Source: a virus
Virus record (IMG/VR): IMGVR_UViG_3300042332_001574
Location: 1 to 35,069 of that record
DNA: 35,069 bases
Reading direction: 5' to 3' (one strand)
Positions within the stretch are counted from its first letter, which is position 1. The number at the start of each line of letters is the position of its first letter. The translations under genes were made by a program, and so were the position numbers. The notes under the pieces are model-generated. The model was not told the DNA's origin. It saw nothing but the letters and a program-made list of their open reading frames with translations, and made no database searches. Below, piece after piece: positions 14,119 through 21,418 of the stretch.

Positions 14119-14957
14119 GAGGAGAGATGGCGGAGGAGGCGATCGCGGAAGCGGGCCGTGTCCTTGCGACCCTCGCGGAGGGTGTCGGCAGAGACGATGG
14201 CGGAGCGCTCCGAGAACTTCGAACGGAAGGCGAGCCGGGGCGCGGCCTCGGCCGCCCTGCGGGCCTCGAGGAAGCCCGGCATGTTGAGGCAGGCTTGCAG
14301 CGAGTAGAGGAACGGGTGTTCCTCCGGAGGGTATCCCGGGAGCCGGATGGGCTCGACGATGCCCTCAGCGGGCCGCTGGATGGCAGCCATGAGCGGCGTG
14401 AGTTGGAGGCCCGGGAACGTGACCGAATGCTCCGGGAAGCCCCACGCCGGGAACCCAGAGGGCCCGGAGAAGAGCTGCGGGGCCGGAATGAATCCGCAGG
14501 CAGCGAGGGCCGCGGCCACCGGAAGGGAATCGATCCCGGAGGTGGGTTCCTCCGCGCGGATGATCTGCGCACCGGTGGTGGGCCAGAGGAACGACATCCG
14601 CTTTTCCCAACTCGGGGGATTGGCCTGCAGGACCGCCCATGAGGCGAGGGCAGCGTAGGCCGAGAGTCCCGCCATGCAGGCGCAGAAGATTTCCCAGCCC
14701 GCCGGAGGATCCGCGAGAAGCGGGACCGCTCCGCTGGCATCGTACCGGACGCAGAGAGCCTGCGCATCGCTCTGCCGGTCTTCCACCCACCATGTGACCT
14801 CTGAGCCGAAGTCTCCAGCAAGCGCGTCTGTGGTGATGCGGTAGCCCATGGTGGCGAGGGCCACCGCATACGGATGGGCCTGCAGATTGCGGGCGAGGTC
14901 GACCACCGGGGAGGATGGTGCGACCTTCGAGGGGAACGAGATGGGGAGCCGATGCAT
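14115..14957 (-). CDS. Hypothetical protein between tail tube and tail chaperone
   Basis: This 280-aa protein is mixed alpha/beta, with several Trp and Pro residues and an Ala-rich helix near 88-112. The C-terminal 60 residues are basic (RSKFSERSAIVSADTLREGR). I recognise no family. Its position between tail tube and chaperone suggests a tail assembly or tail component role. It starts 11 bp after a hairpin that may attenuate transcription from the tail tube gene. Confidence 0.65.
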   Translation of the reverse strand: MHRLPISFPSKVAPSSPVVDLARNLQAHPYAVALATMGYRITTDALAGDFGSEVTWWVEDRQSDAQALCVRYDASGAVPLLADPPAGWEIFCACMAGLSAYAALASWAVLQANPPSWEKRMSFLWPTTGAQIIRAEEPTSGIDSLPVAAALAACGFIPAPQLFSGPSGFPAWGFPEHSVTFPGLQLTPLMAAIQRPAEGIVEPIRLPGYPPEEHPFLYSLQACLNMPGFLEARRAAEAAPRLAFRSKFSERSAIVSADTLREGRKDTARFRDRLLRHLSS

Positions 14958-14967
14958 GATGCGAAAC

Positions 14968-15001
14968 GGGGACCGCCCCCGGAAATCCAGAAGCGGTCCC
15001 C
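14968..15001 (-). terminator. Hairpin after the tail tube gene, possible attenuator
   Basis: On the minus strand GGGGACCGC (15001-14993) pairs with GCGGTCCCC (14976-14968), a perfect 9-bp G+C-rich stem, followed by GTTTCGC. The T tract is weak, so partial termination or 3'-end protection of the tail tube mRNA is more likely than full termination. Confidence 0.5.
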
Positions 15002-15018
15002 TTCCTTCTCAGCGAGTT

Positions 15019-15486
15019 TTAGACCGCATCGCTATCTTGGATGATCTGGACATCGGTGGTCGGGCTCCAGCGGAGCGTGAGTTCGAAGGTCACCTTCTGG
15101 AGTTCCGCCGGCGTGGCCGTGCGGGACGGGTTGCCCATGACCCAGATACCCGAGGTCGGGAACCCGTGGCTGAGGTTGCTGGTGTATGGGGCCACCGTTG
15201 CTGGCGAGAGCGCAGCGCCCGGGTGGGCATTGGACATGGCGTCGGATACCGTCAGATTCTCGGCGTCGACGTTGGCCTTGATCTGCGGATTGGACATGAT
15301 GTCCACGATGCCTTCGTGCCCGCGGTGGTCCTTTTTCCGGACCACGTCGCGCGTGGGAGACACCGCAAACGAGTTGAGCAGCAGGCCCGCGATGGGGGCC
15401 GCGACCCCGAAGGCGAACTGAGAGAAAGAGGCCGCGGATGTGCGGACCACAGCGGCCGCGAGCGGGTTGATGGGAGTGGCTGGCAT
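15019..15486 (-). CDS. Probable major tail (tube) protein
   Basis: This 155-aa protein is mainly beta. Its central stretch (VVRKKDHRGHEGIVDIMSNP, about 50-69) and long loop resemble phage tail tube monomers. Three points support the call. It lies between the tail terminator region and the chaperone/tape measure pair. It is preceded by a strong copy of the TTGAC-N16-ATG element. A hairpin follows it, as expected for a gene expressed far above its downstream neighbours. ATG 15486 is chosen by the element; a TTG at 15507 lies inside the element. Confidence 0.6.
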   Translation of the reverse strand: MPATPINPLAAAVVRTSAASFSQFAFGVAAPIAGLLLNSFAVSPTRDVVRKKDHRGHEGIVDIMSNPQIKANVDAENLTVSDAMSNAHPGAALSPATVAPYTSNLSHGFPTSGIWVMGNPSRTATPAELQKVTFELTLRWSPTTDVQIIQDSDAV

Positions 15487-15507
15487 GCCCTTTGCGCTGC
15501 CCGTCAA
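15484..15507 (-). promoter_or_regulatory. TTGAC-N16-ATG element, copy at the tail tube start
   Basis: TTGAC (15507-15503) follows the upstream TGA directly. After 16 bases ending GCAAAGGGC comes ATG (15486-15484). Its extension past ATG (CCAGCC) is shared with the copy at 23165. Confidence 0.7.
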
Positions 15508-16533
15508 TCAGGCCCAGAAAAGGCCCGGGACCGATGCCAGCGGATTCGCTGGGCGGGTCCATGCCGGAGTGGATCCGGGAGCCGGTTCCGAGATCCAGCC
15601 CGCAGCCGTCGACCAGAGAGCCGCCCGCGCGTGGCTGGTGCCGGGGCGCGTGGTCGGCGGCGTCGTCCCGCACCAGTACCCCCCCGCGACGATGGCCGTG
15701 GCGGAGCCAGCCGAGGCTGCATTGTACCAGTAGGGGATAAAGATCTCGGTGGAGTGATTGGCAGACGGCACCAGTCCCTCGGCCTCGTAGAGCCACTGGG
15801 ACGAAGTGTGGGCGTAGACCCCAAGGATGGTGATGGAATCGGTAATCGCGCCGGCGGGCGTTTCGCCACCAGGGGGATCGATGGGAGAGGACCCGGCATT
15901 CTCTGAGATGAGGTATGCGAGGGCCGGAGGAAGACCGCTGGCCAGCAGACTCTCGAGCCCCGGCTCCGCTCCCGACTTGACCCGGAGGAAGCGGTTCTTC
16001 GTGCCATTGTAGTCTTCCCAGTAGACCGAGAACGCATGGTACGGGCCCGATTCCCCACCGCCCGAGATGGCCGGGTACGTGGCTTCATCAAGGTCGACGA
16101 AGATGTGCTCGATAGAAAAGCTGCACCGCATGGCATCGCCGGGGACTGGGTCCTGCTGAGGGTCGCCGTAGATGAGCCGGCCGACGCGAGCACCGCTGGC
16201 TTCGGTGAGGAACTGGAACGGGGCGCGGCCATTGAGGAACGCGAGCGCCCGGTCGCTGAGGTTGCGTCCCGGGTGGTAGTTGCTCAAGTTTTCCCCGGTC
16301 GGGTCCAGAGCCGTGGCCGCGACCGAGTAGATGAGCTGCGGCGAATGCCGGACGAAGGCGATGAGATCGCCGTTCCGGTTGTACCTGCGCCACTCCTGCC
16401 GGGATGCCCGGGCCGAGCAAGACTCGACGAGCAGGGCATCCTCCGCGCGGAGGGTGGTGATGCTGAGCGGATTGATGGGGACGCGGGAGCGGACGACCAC
16501 GGCCGCGCCGGGAGCGATGGGAATGGGAGGCAT
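15508..16533 (-). CDS. Hypothetical virion protein
   Basis: This 341-aa protein is rich in Ala, Ser, Pro and aromatic residues. It looks like a beta-rich structural protein and has no enzyme motif I recognise. The C-terminal third carries repeated Trp/Tyr stretches (FIPYWYNAASAGSATAIVAG, then GGYWCGTTPP). It lies between the tail terminator candidate and the tail tube gene, an unusual slot for a protein this large. It could be a tail tube decoration or an accessory surface protein. The annotation rests on position. Confidence 0.6.
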   Translation of the reverse strand: MPPIPIAPGAAVVVRSRVPINPLSITTLRAEDALLVESCSARASRQEWRRYNRNGDLIAFVRHSPQLIYSVAATALDPTGENLSNYHPGRNLSDRALAFLNGRAPFQFLTEASGARVGRLIYGDPQQDPVPGDAMRCSFSIEHIFVDLDEATYPAISGGGESGPYHAFSVYWEDYNGTKNRFLRVKSGAEPGLESLLASGLPPALAYLISENAGSSPIDPPGGETPAGAITDSITILGVYAHTSSQWLYEAEGLVPSANHSTEIFIPYWYNAASAGSATAIVAGGYWCGTTPPTTRPGTSHARAALWSTAAGWISEPAPGSTPAWTRPANPLASVPGLFWA

Positions 16534-16540
16534 GATGGAA

Positions 16541-17095
16541 TCAGGGAATGAGGCCCGCGCAGATTATGCGGAAGCGGATGGAGAGAAGCGGATGGGATGC
16601 GTTGTCCTGCAGCCGCTCGACGGAGGACTCGGTGAAGTTGTTCTCCTCGATGCCGCCGATGACCAGCAGTCCCGCATCCGAGAGACGATCCGAGGCCCGC
16701 GAGACACCGCCGGACGGAAGGGCGATGTCGTTGGTCAGCAGGTTCTTGAGGAAGCCCGCGATGGTGTGGGCCTGCTGAGTCTCCCACGCATCGAGCGGCA
16801 TGAGCAGATCGATGGCGCACTCGACAGACCAGAGGCCCTCCCATCGCTGAATGGCCCGCTGCGGGTCCGACTCGAGGAAGACGACGATGGCAGGCGTGGC
16901 CATGTCCTCATCGGCATCGGCGAGGTAGATGCGGACGCCGGCCGGGAGGACGGAGTGACCCGACGGGCACGGCGCGCCAGCTGCCCACGCGGTAGGCGGC
17001 TGACTGGCAGCGATGCCCGGGATCCCAGTGCGGATGACCCGGTCGATGGCGGCGAGGATGCGATCCTCGGGAGGAAATGCGGTATAGGCTGGCAT
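16541..17095 (-). CDS. Probable tail terminator protein
   Basis: This 184-aa protein sits where lambda gpU-like tail terminators occur, after the head-tail joining genes and before the tail tube. Its pattern fits that fold: an initial helix (EDRILAAIDRVIRTG), a strand with an acidic loop (RIYLADADEDMATPAIVVFL), a tryptophan-led strand (WSVECAIDLLMPLDAW), a long helix (QQAHTIAGFLKNLLTN) and final strands. No sequence signature is decisive. Two bases separate it from the preceding gene's stop. Confidence 0.6.
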   Translation of the reverse strand: MPAYTAFPPEDRILAAIDRVIRTGIPGIAASQPPTAWAAGAPCPSGHSVLPAGVRIYLADADEDMATPAIVVFLESDPQRAIQRWEGLWSVECAIDLLMPLDAWETQQAHTIAGFLKNLLTNDIALPSGGVSRASDRLSDAGLLVIGGIEENNFTESSVERLQDNASHPLLSIRFRIICAGLIP

Positions 17096-17097
17096 GA

Positions 17098-17826
17098 TCA
17101 GGCGGCGGTGCGGACGTCGAAGCCGTTGCGCTTCGCTGCCTCGCGGATGTTGCGGTCGGCATAGATGCCGAGGAGATGGTCGACTTCCTTGGCCGAGGAA
17201 GAGAATGCATCCGGCGCGATGCCCGCGATGCCCTTGGATCGCGCACCGAAGGCCGAGGCGAAGTTCTCCACGAGGATGTCGGCGGTCTCGGCGGTAAGCT
17301 TTTGCTCGTAGGAACCGGGCGGCCTGCGGTACTTCGGGAGGCGGCCGAACTCCGAGCGGTAGCGCTTGACCCGCCCGACGTCGGCAGTGGCATCGAGCGC
17401 AGGCCCGAGGCCCGCGCGGTGGATGCGGGCACCGTAGACCCGGCCTCGCACGAATTTGCCGACCACCCGGTAGAACTGATCGCGAGACAGCCGGCGTGCA
17501 TTGCGGTAGTCGAGCATGCCGACGATCTTGCTGGCCAGCGTCCCGCGGTATTGATCGGCCGCACGGACCCGCTGGGTCTTCCTGCTCCGGAGGTTGGTCT
17601 TGCTCCCGATCGATGCGGGCCGGACGTTCGAGTAGGCCGTGACCACCGTCATCAGTGCGGTCTTGATCTTCCGGGGATCGGCAGCGCGGATTTTGTTGAG
17701 CGCGAAGGAGACCCAAAGCCGCATGGCATAGCGGGCGGTCTTGTGAAATTCCCGGCCGGTGAGTTCCCGCGAGGCGGCGAAGCGCACGAGGTTTTCCATG
17801 GCAGAGAGATCGACGACCTTGAACAT
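17098..17826 (-). CDS. Probable tail-completion / head-tail joining protein
   Basis: This 242-aa basic protein is rich in Arg, Ala and Tyr. It lies between a head-closure candidate and the tail terminator candidate, the slot of HK97 gp10-like or lambda gpZ-like tail-completion proteins. Its highly basic middle (SRKTQRVRAADQYRGTLAS and following) could contact DNA or the portal vestibule. It is preceded by one of two copies of a 29-bp repeat. The start is the ATG behind an A-rich run (17833-17827). Confidence 0.6.
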   Translation of the reverse strand: MFKVVDLSAMENLVRFAASRELTGREFHKTARYAMRLWVSFALNKIRAADPRKIKTALMTVVTAYSNVRPASIGSKTNLRSRKTQRVRAADQYRGTLASKIVGMLDYRNARRLSRDQFYRVVGKFVRGRVYGARIHRAGLGPALDATADVGRVKRYRSEFGRLPKYRRPPGSYEQKLTAETADILVENFASAFGARSKGIAGIAPDAFSSSAKEVDHLLGIYADRNIREAAKRNGFDVRTAA

Positions 17827-17841
17827 TTTTTTCCGGGAGCG

Positions 17842-17870
17842 GGAAAAAGTTGGTACAGATGTGTGACAGT
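17842..17870 (-). repeat. 29-bp repeat, copy 1 (upstream of the 17826 gene)
   Basis: Bases 17842-17870 are identical to 21390-21418. On the minus strand the element reads ACTGTCACACATC, then a pyrimidine-rich end with TTTTTCC. This copy ends 16 bp before the ATG. The two copies are 3.5 kb apart and both lie in intergenic DNA just upstream of a late gene. ACAGAT (17856-17861) and ATCTGT (17874-17879) also form an inverted repeat at this copy only. Confidence 0.8.
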
Positions 17871-17878
17871 GAAATCTG

Positions 17879-18268
17879 TCAGACGTGGCGCTCCACTTCG
17901 ATGCGCCAGTGGCTGTGGAATGAGGACCTGTCCGCGGAAACGATCCGGAACTTCGCCGGCGGCTTGGCCGGATCCGCTGCCCACTGGTACGAGGCATTCC
18001 GGACGGCAGAACCGAAGAGGATGATGTCGTCGGGTCGGGGATCGTATGGGATCGAGGCCGCATCGACCTCGATGGTGCGGGAGTCCGTCGCCATCTTGAG
18101 GAGACCCGCGGCATCGCCATTGCGACCGCGGACGGCCGACGACGTGCAGGGCAGGACGAGCGTGTAGTCCGTGCCGCCGCGGGAGGTCGGGAAGAATGCG
18201 AAGGTCCCATGGCCGAAGACCCGCTGGGTCTCCTGCCGGAGGAATCGAAATGTTGAGAGCGGATTCAT
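17879..18268 (-). CDS. Probable head-closure protein
   Basis: This 129-aa protein is beta-rich, with SADRSSFHSHWRIEVERHV at the C terminus and a DDIILFGSAVRNASYQW box in the middle. The size, fold impression and place (after the capsid genes, before the tail-completion candidate) fit head-closure/stopper proteins such as lambda gpFII. ATG 18268 is chosen; reading further upstream would run into the terminator hairpin. Confidence 0.55.
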   Translation of the reverse strand: MNPLSTFRFLRQETQRVFGHGTFAFFPTSRGGTDYTLVLPCTSSAVRGRNGDAAGLLKMATDSRTIEVDAASIPYDPRPDDIILFGSAVRNASYQWAADPAKPPAKFRIVSADRSSFHSHWRIEVERHV

Positions 18269-18274
18269 GAGAGG

Positions 18275-18315
18275 AAAAGAAAAGCCCCCGACCCGGACGA
18301 ACCGGTGCCGGGGGC
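18275..18315 (-). terminator. Intrinsic terminator between capsid genes and neck genes
   Basis: On the minus strand GCCCCCG (18315-18309) pairs with CGGGGGC (18290-18284), with an inner CCGG/CCGG pairing, and TTTTCTTTT follows. It lies inside the late operon, seven bases before the head-closure start. Capsid mRNA would thus be more abundant than neck and tail mRNA unless late transcription is antiterminated. Confidence 0.75.
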
Positions 18316-18317
18316 CA

Positions 18318-18327
18318 ACCAAACCAA
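18318..18327 (+). other. Orphan ACCAAACCAA copy next to a hairpin
   Basis: The plus strand has the fourth exact copy of ACCAAACCAA, two bases after the terminator stem. The order (hairpin, then ACCAAACCAA) is that of the three gene leaders, but no believable plus-strand gene follows. It may be a relic, or chance. Confidence 0.4.
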
Positions 18328-18343
18328 AGGTTGGGTGAGTGTG

Positions 18344-18877
18344 TCAGCGCTTCTTCTTCCCGCTAACGGACGGGGCGGCGGAGTCCTCGGCTGCCGGAAT
18401 TCCTTCCGTGCCGACGGGGCCCTTCTCGCCGATTGGGCCATCGGCTCCCGCAGGAACCTCCACCGAGCCCGGCTGGTCGTCCGGCTCGGCGGGGTCCTTG
18501 TCTGCGTCGAGGGAATCCGAAGAGGGAGCCGGGAGCTGTTCCCCAACTGCTCCCGGCTCGAGCGCTGCCAATTCGGCTTTCAGCGCGGCGATGCGGTCGG
18601 CCTTGGCTTTCGCCTCGGCCTCTGCTTTCGCTGACGCCGCGGCCTCGGCCTTGGCCTGCTGCGCTGCCTGCTCTTCCGGAGTCGTGAAGGTGACACGGCG
18701 GGTGGGCCGGCCATTGCTGAAGACGATCTCGATGACCGCAAACCCGCCCCCATCGTCGACGCGGGCCTTGGCATCGAGAGCGTCCTCCTGATCCGGTACG
18801 GAGACATCCGGACCGGCGATGAGGACGGGAGGAGACTCCGAGTCCCTGAATCCAACAGTGAAACCGTAGAACTGCAT
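18344..18877 (-). CDS. Hypothetical protein encoded next to the major capsid protein
   Basis: This 177-aa protein has a small beta domain (1-68, ending GGFAVIEIVFSNGRPTRRVT) and an Ala/Glu/Lys coiled coil (about 72-112). A Pro/Gly/Asp-rich disordered tail (113-170) contains short collagen-like Gly triplets (GADGPIGEKGPVGTEG). The C terminus is basic (GKKKR). Immediately after the capsid gene, it could be a head decoration or fibre protein. I do not recognise the family. Confidence 0.65.
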   Translation of the reverse strand: MQFYGFTVGFRDSESPPVLIAGPDVSVPDQEDALDAKARVDDGGGFAVIEIVFSNGRPTRRVTFTTPEEQAAQQAKAEAAASAKAEAEAKAKADRIAALKAELAALEPGAVGEQLPAPSSDSLDADKDPAEPDDQPGSVEVPAGADGPIGEKGPVGTEGIPAAEDSAAPSVSGKKKR

Positions 18878-18906
18878 GATGGTAATGCTTCAGCCGATCG
18901 GATGGA

Positions 18907-19821
18907 TCAGGCGGAGACGATGCGCTTGAGGCCAGCGGACTCGATGACACCAAATCCGTAGGCGCACTCGATGATGCTCTGAACGGTGTCGAGAGCCGGG
19001 TTGCCCCACTCGCGGTAAGTGAGGATGAAGGTCTGGTCTTCATCCATGTACTGCTCGTAGGCGGTGAGCTGGTCGCGGACGCCAGCGGCCGGAGCCACGG
19101 GGGCCATGGCAATGCCGATGGCGCTAGGGACAGCAATGAACCCGACGAGGTTCTGCGCATTCGCCGGAACCTTCGCCCCGCCGTAGTAGCGGAACCCGAG
19201 CAGGTCTGGAACCGTGCCGGTGCGGACGGCATCCGGGCTGCCGTAGTTCATGCTGCCAATGACACCGGAATCGGTGATGAGCTTGGCATGGTAGGCAGGA
19301 TTGAGCACGAGGCTGCGGCTGCCTTCGGGGAATTCCGCTTCGATGGCAGCCTGCTGGAGGGTAGCCACGACGCTCATCGCCATCGATGCAGCCGAGCCGG
19401 TGTAGGCGGCCGCGCCGAAGTTGGCCGACGTGATGCTGCTGGCGATGTCGTCACTGACATCGGCCACCAGCTTGAAGACCTTCTGGGCCATGATCTCATC
19501 GGTCAGAAGACCGGGCTGATCGCGGACGTCCTGCGAGCTGTATCCAAGGGACTGGTACTTCCGCTTGTTGACGGTGATCGGCTTGGCGGAGACGGTGCCA
19601 TCGCCAGCGACGTATCCATTGGCGGCGTTCCAGTCCACCGAAGTGGCGGATTCCAGAGGGACGTATGGGACGGCGACGACGTTGGTGCCTTCAAGGCGGA
19701 CCGGGGTTTCGCTGACTTTGTAGGCGAAGGCCCGGATCATGCTGAGCCGGGGTTTGAGAGCGCGGACGATCTCAGAGAGAACCGCTTGGCGCTTGAGATT
19801 GGAGTCGATGATGGCTGCCAT
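18907..19821 (-). CDS. Major capsid protein
   Basis: This 304-aa protein forms the capsid shell. It has the order of phage coat proteins: an N-terminal helix (DSNLKRQAVLSEIVRALKPR), a strand-rich E-loop region (about 45-100), a spine-helix region with IMAQKVFKLVADVSDDIASS, an NPAYHAKLITD stretch in the P domain (about 173-183), and a final strand (IECAYGFGVIESAGLKRIVS). The position after protease and scaffold candidates supports this. The protein lacks a long N-terminal delta domain, which fits use of a separate scaffold protein. No Shine-Dalgarno site precedes the ATG. Confidence 0.8.
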   Translation of the reverse strand: MAAIIDSNLKRQAVLSEIVRALKPRLSMIRAFAYKVSETPVRLEGTNVVAVPYVPLESATSVDWNAANGYVAGDGTVSAKPITVNKRKYQSLGYSSQDVRDQPGLLTDEIMAQKVFKLVADVSDDIASSITSANFGAAAYTGSAASMAMSVVATLQQAAIEAEFPEGSRSLVLNPAYHAKLITDSGVIGSMNYGSPDAVRTGTVPDLLGFRYYGGAKVPANAQNLVGFIAVPSAIGIAMAPVAPAAGVRDQLTAYEQYMDEDQTFILTYREWGNPALDTVQSIIECAYGFGVIESAGLKRIVSA

Positions 19822-19856
19822 GATGCTGGATGGTTATGGGCTGGGCGTGGTGGTGA

Positions 19857-20486
19857 TCAGTTTTTGCCGAAGATCCGGTCTTTGTGCTTGGCGAGGAAGT
19901 CCTGCCGTTCCCGGATGGATTTGCAGTTGGCGAGCTGCTCTTCGAGTTCCTTGAGGCTGGCAGCTTCGGAAGACGTGGCGGCAGGGATAGTGACTGCGGG
20001 GACACCGAGGGAGCGGACAGCAGCGCCTACTCCTTCGGACACCGCGGCTTCGAAAGCGGCGGCGGGATTGGAAGCGGCATTGGCTCCGTGTCCCTGACTC
20101 TGCAGCCACGCGCCGATCCTCTCAAGGTCTGCGCGCTGGGCGGCCACTTCCTGCTGGAGGGCGGCGATGGTGGCATCGCGATCGGCAACAGCGGCGCGCA
20201 GATTGGTCAGCTCGGCCTCGTGACCGGCGATGGTGGTGGCCAGTTGCTTCTTGCTGGAGGCGTAGGCGGCGATGCGGGAGAGGAAGCCGGGTTCTCCTTC
20301 TTCCTCCTTCCGGGCCGCCGGCGCAGGGGTTGATTCAGGCCCCTGCGCCGGGGCTGGTGCTGGAGCGGCTGGCGTAGATGCCGCGGGTCCTGGTGGCGTA
20401 GCAGGAATCGGTTCTTGAGCAGAGGCATTCCCAATGAGGAAAGCGATAGCAGCGGCGGCTGCGAGAAACTTGATGTGATGGCGCAT
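19857..20486 (-). CDS. Scaffold-position protein with an N-terminal signal peptide
   Basis: This 209-aa protein lies between the S49 protease and the capsid gene, where scaffold proteins usually are. Its body fits a scaffold: a Pro/Ala linker (25-62), a coiled coil (about 75-135, KQLATTIAGHEAELTNLRAA onward) and a helical, basic C terminus (LEEQLANCKSIRERQDFLAK and on) that could bind coat protein. The N terminus is odd: it is a textbook Sec signal (MRHHIKFLAAAAAIAFLIGN, then ASA and QEP). The frame stays open upstream for ten codons to an ACA that occupies the ATG position of a TTGAC-N16-ATG element, so the start may have moved. Confidence 0.65.
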   Translation of the reverse strand: MRHHIKFLAAAAAIAFLIGNASAQEPIPATPPGPAASTPAAPAPAPAQGPESTPAPAARKEEEGEPGFLSRIAAYASSKKQLATTIAGHEAELTNLRAAVADRDATIAALQQEVAAQRADLERIGAWLQSQGHGANAASNPAAAFEAAVSEGVGAAVRSLGVPAVTIPAATSSEAASLKELEEQLANCKSIRERQDFLAKHKDRIFGKN

Positions 20487-20513
20487 GTGGTAGGCGGTGG
20501 CTGGTGCGGTTCT

Positions 20514-20537
20514 TGTGTCCTTTGCGCACCGCGTCAA
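20514..20537 (-). promoter_or_regulatory. TTGAC-N16 element with ACA in place of ATG
   Basis: TTGAC (20537-20533; it includes the stop of the S49 gene) is followed by 16 bases ending GCAAAGGAC, then ACA (20516-20514) where other copies have ATG. The ACA is in frame with the scaffold-position gene, whose first ATG lies ten codons on. Confidence 0.65.
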
Positions 20538-21388
20538 AGCAGAGCCCCGAGGAATTCCTCGAAGGTCGGAATCGAGGCGGAGTCGACCAGACCAGACGGG
20601 GCCAGCCGGGCTTCCCATGCCTGCCCCTGCATGGCGGCCGCGGTGATTCCGCGGCGCTCAGCCATCCAGCCTTTGAATTCGTCGCTGTAGGTCTGCACCA
20701 TTTGGCGCATGTGGGCATCGTGGGCATCCGTGATCGGCCCAGCGCCGAGGCCCTTGAGGGCTGAGTCGGCAGTGTAGACTCGTTTTTCCACTCCGAGCTT
20801 GGCCCAGAATCCGGAGGCATCCGAGAGACTGGCGATGGTGCCGATGCTGCCGACGTATGCGCCCGGCGCAGCATGGATGGCATCGGCCGCGGCGGCGAGA
20901 TACATGCCAGCCGAGGCTGCGAGCCGCTGCGAGTATGCGATGACCTCGACTCCGGGCCGCATGGCCGAGATGCTGCGGAGGGCATCGGCTGCGGCGCGGA
21001 GGCCGAGGACGGATCCGCCAGGTGTGTCGAGCTGGAGGATGAGGGCGGAGATCTGCGGATTGCTCGCCACCGTGCGGACTGCTTGATGGATCCGGTCGAG
21101 GTTGAAGACGCCATACCAGTCTTCCATCTCGGGAGATGCACCGGAGACGATGACGCCATTGATGGGCTGGATGGCGACGACCCGCGCGCCCAGCTGCAGA
21201 AGGCGGAGAGCGTTGGGATGGCCTTGGACATCTTCATCAGCTGCTCCGCGCGAGGATTCCGCCCGGATGCGGACACGGCCCGCGAGGTAGTCCTGCATAA
21301 GCATGGGGACGTCGACGGCGACCGGATGGCTGGCCAGAGAAGCGAGGCCGAAAGCGGAGAGGAAATTTTCGATATTTTGCAGGGTCAT
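20534..21388 (-). CDS. S49-family (SppA/gpC-like) capsid maturation protease
   Basis: This 284-aa serine protease is of the ClpP/crotonase-like S49 class, used by lambda-like phages to process scaffold and portal proteins during head maturation. Visible family features are VVAIQPINGVIVSG (70-83), LILQLDTPGGSVLG (116-129), the catalytic serine S159 in RLAASAGMYLAAAADAI, and VGSIGTI (179-185). It follows the portal gene, and the scaffold candidate follows it, as in lambda C/Nu3. The start is the ATG one base after the 29-bp repeat. Confidence 0.85.
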   Translation of the reverse strand: MTLQNIENFLSAFGLASLASHPVAVDVPMLMQDYLAGRVRIRAESSRGAADEDVQGHPNALRLLQLGARVVAIQPINGVIVSGASPEMEDWYGVFNLDRIHQAVRTVASNPQISALILQLDTPGGSVLGLRAAADALRSISAMRPGVEVIAYSQRLAASAGMYLAAAADAIHAAPGAYVGSIGTIASLSDASGFWAKLGVEKRVYTADSALKGLGAGPITDAHDAHMRQMVQTYSDEFKGWMAERRGITAAAMQGQAWEARLAPSGLVDSASIPTFEEFLGALL

Positions 21389-21389
21389 C

Positions 21390-21418
21390 GGAAAAAGTTG
21401 GTACAGATGTGTGACAGT
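21390..21418 (-). repeat. 29-bp repeat, copy 2 (upstream of the S49 gene)
   Basis: This copy is identical to 17842-17870. It fills the gap between the portal stop (TGA at 21420-21418) and the S49 start (21388) and overlaps the portal stop by one base. No Shine-Dalgarno site is present, so the repeat itself is the only leader available for translation. Confidence 0.8.

Noticed and set aside
16541-17716. A 391-codon minus-strand frame
   Set aside because: Its first half is a shadow of the 17098-17826 gene. The real gene starts at 17095.
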